Source: Balamuthia mandrillaris
Taxonomy: Eukaryota; Discosea; Longamoebia; Balamuthiidae
Direction: 5' to 3'
Assembly: GCA_031835245.1 (NCBI GenBank)
Contig: JAVKOQ010000245.1
Coordinates: 35,001-78,897 of the forward strand
DNA length: 43,897 nt
In this document: one piece after another, positions 40,520-43,897 of the stretch
How positions within the stretch are numbered: the stretch's first letter is position 1
How the letters are laid out: each line of letters opens with the position of its first letter
Notes under the pieces: model-generated
What the model was told of the DNA's origin: nothing
Seen by the model: only the letters and a program-made list of their open reading frames with translations
The model's database searches: none
Program-made: the position numbers and the translations under genes

Positions 40520-41160
40520 ATGGCCGGGCTGGTCACCAAAGCGCTGCAAGAGGAGGTGGCAGCCCTCAAAAAACAGGTCACCCAGCTGCAGGCCGAGTTG
40601 GACTACGAGAAACGCAAGCAGGGTGGAACCTCCTCCTCCTCGTCCACCACCAGGGCCAAAATCGAGCAAATGAGCAGCGAGGTGGTGGACAGCAACCCCT
40701 ACAGCCGCTTGATGGCGTTGAAGCGCATGGGCATCGTGGAGGAGTACGAGCGGATCAGGGAGTTCAGTGTGGTGGTGGTGGGCATGGGGGGCGTGGGCAG
40801 CGTGGCCGCGGAGATGCTCACCAGGTGTGGCATTGGCAAGCTGATCATGTTTGACTATGACACCGTCGAGATTGCCAACATGAACAGGTTGCTTATTTTT
40901 TTCTTGTTTGGCCTTTTCTTCCTCTTGCTTCTTCTTGTTCTTCTTCTTCTTTTGTGGGGTGTTGTTAGTGTTGTTTTGTTTTGCTTTGTTTTTTGATGAT
41001 TGTAGTGTTGTTCGTTGATTCCTATTTTGAGGTGAAGAGATTCGATGAGGGTGATTCATTATTTTATTTTTTTTTGATTTGATGATATTTTTTTATTTTT
41101 TTAAAAGTTTTTATTTTATTTTTTATTTATTTTTTTAGTTTTATTCTTTATTTGTATTGT

Positions 41161-41223
<63 letters not shown>

Positions 41224-41256
41224 TTTGTTTATTTATTTGTTTATTTGTTTATTTGT

Positions 41257-41323
<67 letters not shown>

Positions 41324-42750
41324 TTTGTTATTTGTTATTTGTTTATGTATTTGTTTATTTGTTTTATGTTTGTGTTTGTGTATTTGGTTTTCTGTTTTTT
41401 GTTTTTTCTTGGTTATTCAGAAGGACGAACTCGCTAACCAACCATAATGGGGTGGGTGGTGTTGAGACAGACTTTTCTTCCGTCCTGAGCAGGCCGGAAT
41501 GACCAAAACGATGGCCGCCAAGGAAACCTTGGAGAAGATCAACCCGGACGTGGAGTACGAGGCCCACACCTACGACATCACCTCCGCCACCAACTTTAAC
41601 CACTTTTGCGACCGCATCGCGCATGGCGGCAAGAGGGGAGGCCCTGTCGACATGGTTTTGGGCTGTGTTGACAACTTTGAGGCCAGAGTTGCTGTTAACA
41701 TGGTTTGTGCTGCTCCTCTCGCTCCTTCTCTTTCGCTCTCTCTTCTCTTTATCGTTCTCTGCTTCTATGCCTCTCTCTTGTCTTCTCGCTCCTCCTCACA
41801 CCTACAAACAGGCTTGCATGGAACTCAATCAAGCATGGATGGAGTCTGGTGTCAGCGAAGACGCCGTTTCTGGTCATATCCAATTTATTGTCCCCGGTAA
41901 GACCGCTTGCTATGAGGTTCGTTGTTGAGCTTTTGTCTTTCCTTCGTTTTCTTATGTTCTTCTTCTCCTGCTTCTTCTCCTACTTCTTTTATTATCTTTT
42001 ATTTTAACAGTAACAAAAATAGTGTGCACCACCATTGTTGGTGGCGTCAGGAATCGACGAGAAGTCCATCAAGAGGGAGGGCGTTTGTGCTGCCTCTCTG
42101 CCAACGACGATGGGCTGCGTGGCGGCTCTCCTCGTCCAAAACACGTTGAAGCATTTGCTCAACTTTGGGGAGGCCTCTTTTTACCTGGGATATAACGCCA
42201 TGAAGGACTTTTTCCCGCGTTACTCCATGAAACCTAACCCAAAGGTTCGTATTTTTTTCTTTCTTTCCTTCTTCTGTTCTCCCTTTCTATTCTTCCGTTC
42301 TTGTTGCTTGTTGTCGTTGCCTTCTTCTGGCTACTTTCTTGTCGTTTCTTTCTTTCTTTCTTTCTCTTTTATTCTTATTCGTTTCATTTTCTTTAGTGCG
42401 GCAATCAACACTGCAGACAACGACAAGTCGACTATGAGAAATGGCTGCAATCCCAACCGGTCACAACCAAAGAAGACAACAAAGAAGACGAAGAGGAGAA
42501 GAAAGTCGCCGTTCCCAACGAATGGGGCATCACCCTCGTCGAAGAAGAGGAAGAGGAGGAAGAGAAAGAGAAGGAGAAAGAGCACCAAAAGAAGAGGAAC
42601 GAGGAAGAGCTTGCCGCTCAAGGATTGAAGAGGGAGTTTGAGAGGCCGGAGGAGGACTTGCACCTGAAGGCGGAGGACACGGTGCAAACGGATGAGGCCC
42701 TCAGTTTGGAGGCTCTGGCTGCTCAGTTGAAAAGTTTGGCTTCCAAGTAA
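40520..42750 (+). CDS. UBA5: UBA5, E1-activating enzyme for UFM1
   Basis: Five exons: 40520-40887, 41471-41702, 41812-41916, 42023-42244, 42397-42750; 426 residues, phases consistent. An N-terminal coiled coil precedes the adenylation domain, which has the ATP loop GMGGVGS (about 88-94), the Asp of [13 protein letters not shown], and [13 protein letters not shown]. The zinc site is complete: CYEC (233, 236) and CGNQHC (310, 315). The catalytic Cys is in [13 protein letters not shown] (about 257). The C-terminus keeps the UFM1-interacting NEWGITLV motif and a final helix ([14 protein letters not shown]) equivalent to the UFC1-binding segment. UBA5 adenylates UFM1, forms a thioester and hands it to UFC1, the first step of UFMylation, which serves ER-bound ribosomes. 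A GTAAG inside exon 3 (41,897) is not used as a donor, since skipping it would delete the first zinc Cys. Confidence 0.93.
41150..41345 (+). repeat. (ATTT)n tetranucleotide array in UBA5 intron 1
   Basis: About 180 bases of TTTA repeats with a few TTTG variants inside a 583-base intron. Poly-(Phe/Ile/Tyr/Leu) frames over it are spurious. Confidence 0.92.
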
Positions 42751-43076
42751 AACAAAAAAACCTTTTTCTTTTTCTCGTTTTTCTCTTTTTTTCTTTTTCT
42801 TTTTTATTAAAATTTTTTATTTTTTATTTGTTATTTTTTTCATTTTTTTCTTGCTTTTTTTTTCTTTTTCTTTTTCTTTTTTGCTTCCTTTCTACTCTTT
42901 TTTTAATTTTTTTTTAATTTTCTTATTTTTAATTTCTTATTTTTTTATTTTTTTTTCATCAACAATGAAAATGTCAACAGGAGGAGTCGAACGTGCGAAC
43001 CTCGCAGAAGGCCATGTCGTCATGAAAACTTTTTTTTTAATCAGAGAAAGAAAAAAGGGTTTCTAAAGGGCGCGGC
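42751..43076. other. T-rich intergenic region between UBA5 and XRN-like gene
   Basis: Long T and TTTTC runs (42,755-42,960) probably hold the UBA5 3' UTR. A segment at 42,978-43,015 superficially resembles a tRNA T-arm but does not fold into a cloverleaf. No gene is supported. Confidence 0.45.
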
Positions 43077-43897
43077 ATGGGGATCGACGGGTATCGCAAG
43101 CAGCTGAGCAAAAAGTTTCCAGAGTGTTGGATCCGCATCCAAGATACTGTGCCCAAACACAGAGGAACTCCTGGGTGCGTTTTCATCTTTCATTTTTTTT
43201 TAAGCGACCATTTGAATTGATGTTTGATTGATTTATTGGTTTTCATCGAACCACTTTTTTTTTTGTGGGCATCAGTGCGAGGCGTGAGCACAACAACAAC
43301 AATGGGCCGAGCACCGCAACCGCGGCGCATCGCTTCGACCACATCTACGTCGACTTGAACGGCCTTATTCATACCAGCGGGCGACGCGCCCGGGATGAGG
43401 AGCAGCTCGTGCTGTTGCTCTTCAGGCAGTTGGACCACCTCTTCAAGCTTTGCGTGCCTACCACCTCTGTCTTTCTGGCGTTGGATGGACCTGGTAATGC
43501 TGTTGTTCTGCCTTCTTTCTTTCTTGTTGTTTCCTTCTTGTAGTTCTACCTTGTCGTTTCTTTCTTGTCGTTTCTCTCTTTCTTTCTTTCTCTCTTTCGT
43601 TTCTTTCTTGTCGTTTCTTTCTTGTCGTTTCTTTCTTTCTTTCTTTCTTGTCATATGACTTTTGCTTTCTTTCTTGTTAACAACTTGCTTTTAACATCTT
43701 CGTTTGTTTAACGCATTTAGCATCGGCCGCCAAGCTGATCACTCAACGAACGCGAAGAATCAAATCAGTAGAAAAACAAAAACGAAGTGCAGCAGCAGCA
43801 GCAACAGTGATCTCCATAACTTCATCAACAATAGAAGAACAATCTGTTGAGGACAAAGCAGAAGCTGAAGAGGAGGATAGCATTGATGATGAAGAAG
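43077..43897 (+). CDS. XRN-family 5'-3' exoribonuclease, 5' part only
   Basis: Exons seen: 43077-43174, 43276-43493, 43721-43897 (open at the window edge); phases agree. The N-terminus starts MGIDGYRKQLSKKFPE, in the position of the MGVPxFxRWLSxKYP start of XRN proteins, but diverged. Exon 2 encodes FDHIYVDLNGLIH, matching the catalytic Asp of the DxNGIIH motif, then a helix and FLALDGP. Exon 3 continues ASAAKLITQRTRRIKS, matching APRAKMNQQRSRRF. These are the first catalytic motifs of XRN1/XRN2-type enzymes, which degrade 5'-monophosphate RNA. A Ser/Thr/Glu-rich insertion begins at about residue 120, in the region where XRN proteins are variable. Cytoplasmic (XRN1) or nuclear (XRN2) type cannot be told from this part. 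The poor match at the very N-terminus suggests a divergent paralogue. Confidence 0.8.
43550..43677 (+). repeat. TTTCTTGTCGTTTC minisatellite, copy B
   Basis: This lies in intron 2 of the XRN-like gene. It repeats TTTCTTGTCGTTTC with TTTC spacers and ends in TATGACTTTTGCTTTCTT, as does the block at 39,160-39,266 about 4 kb away. Confidence 0.65.

Noticed and set aside
41150-41450. Hydrophobic Phe/Ile/Tyr/Leu open frames resembling membrane proteins
   Set aside because: They come from an ATTT tetranucleotide repeat in UBA5 intron 1.
41897-41901. GTAAG donor inside UBA5 exon 3
   Set aside because: Using it would remove the first zinc-binding Cys (CYEC) and shift phase relative to exon 4; the GAG|GTTCGT donor at 41,917 keeps both.
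42978-43015. Possible tRNA (T-arm-like GTTCGACTCC on the minus strand)
   Set aside because: The stems do not pair and no acceptor or anticodon arm can be folded around it.
1-43897. Retroelements, LTRs, DNA transposons, viral genes, CRISPR arrays
   Set aside because: No reverse transcriptase, integrase, transposase, capsid or polymerase wording was seen in any frame, and no long terminal repeats; repeats are micro- and minisatellites.

Overview
This is a gene-dense stretch of a eukaryotic nuclear genome, almost certainly from a free-living protist. Most genes carry several short GT-AG introns with very pyrimidine-rich bodies, exons read as ordinary standard-code proteins, and two eukaryotic initiator tRNA genes are present. 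A seven-helix Frizzled-like receptor, 27-residue 'LEVLKWARENGCPW' ankyrin-like repeats, F-box fusions, a UFMylation E1 and a RAD51B paralogue fit an amoebozoan-like protist best, but the lineage is inferred from gene content only. All spliced models below were assembled by eye from reading-frame continuity and family motifs; in each, phases agree across every junction unless stated. LAYOUT. 1-4,100: a UIM + MKRN2OS-like gene (minus, runs off the left edge), an F-box/ankyrin-repeat gene with a frameshift, and an intronless PPR gene. 4,600-9,700: a type II membrane protein with two tandem sulfotransferase-like domains, facing a U-box + C2 + Di19-type zinc-finger gene on the minus strand. 10,100-15,200: a Frizzled-like receptor and an unrecognised gene with a huge hexanucleotide array in its intron. 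15,600-18,540: a decaying array of ubiquitin-fold genes ending in CaaX boxes (one intact, one nearly intact, three fossils of host genes). 18,540-25,350: an F-box protein fused in one exon to a divergent tubulin, then a NodU/SxtI-type carbamoyltransferase. 25,460-29,900: an F-box/SPRY gene flanked by two identical initiator tRNA-Met genes, then RAD51B. 30,400-40,200: a frameshifted APC amino-acid permease, a secreted M12B-type metalloprotease, a DxD glycosyltransferase, a MITD1-like ESCRT protein and a secreted protein. 40,380-43,897: UBA5 behind a cluster of TGTCGACA palindromes, and the 5' end of an XRN-type exonuclease. THEMES. Ubiquitin and ubiquitin-like functions recur (UIM protein, U-box E3, three different F-box fusions, membrane-anchored UBLs, UBA5), though nothing shows that they are co-regulated. 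Intron repeats are nearly always pyrimidine-rich on the coding strand, whichever strand that is. No retroelement, DNA transposon or viral copy was recognised. The most novel items are the F-box-tubulin fusion, the U-box/C2/Di19 protein, the tandem sulfotransferase duplication that copied an intron, and the CaaX ubiquitin-fold array.
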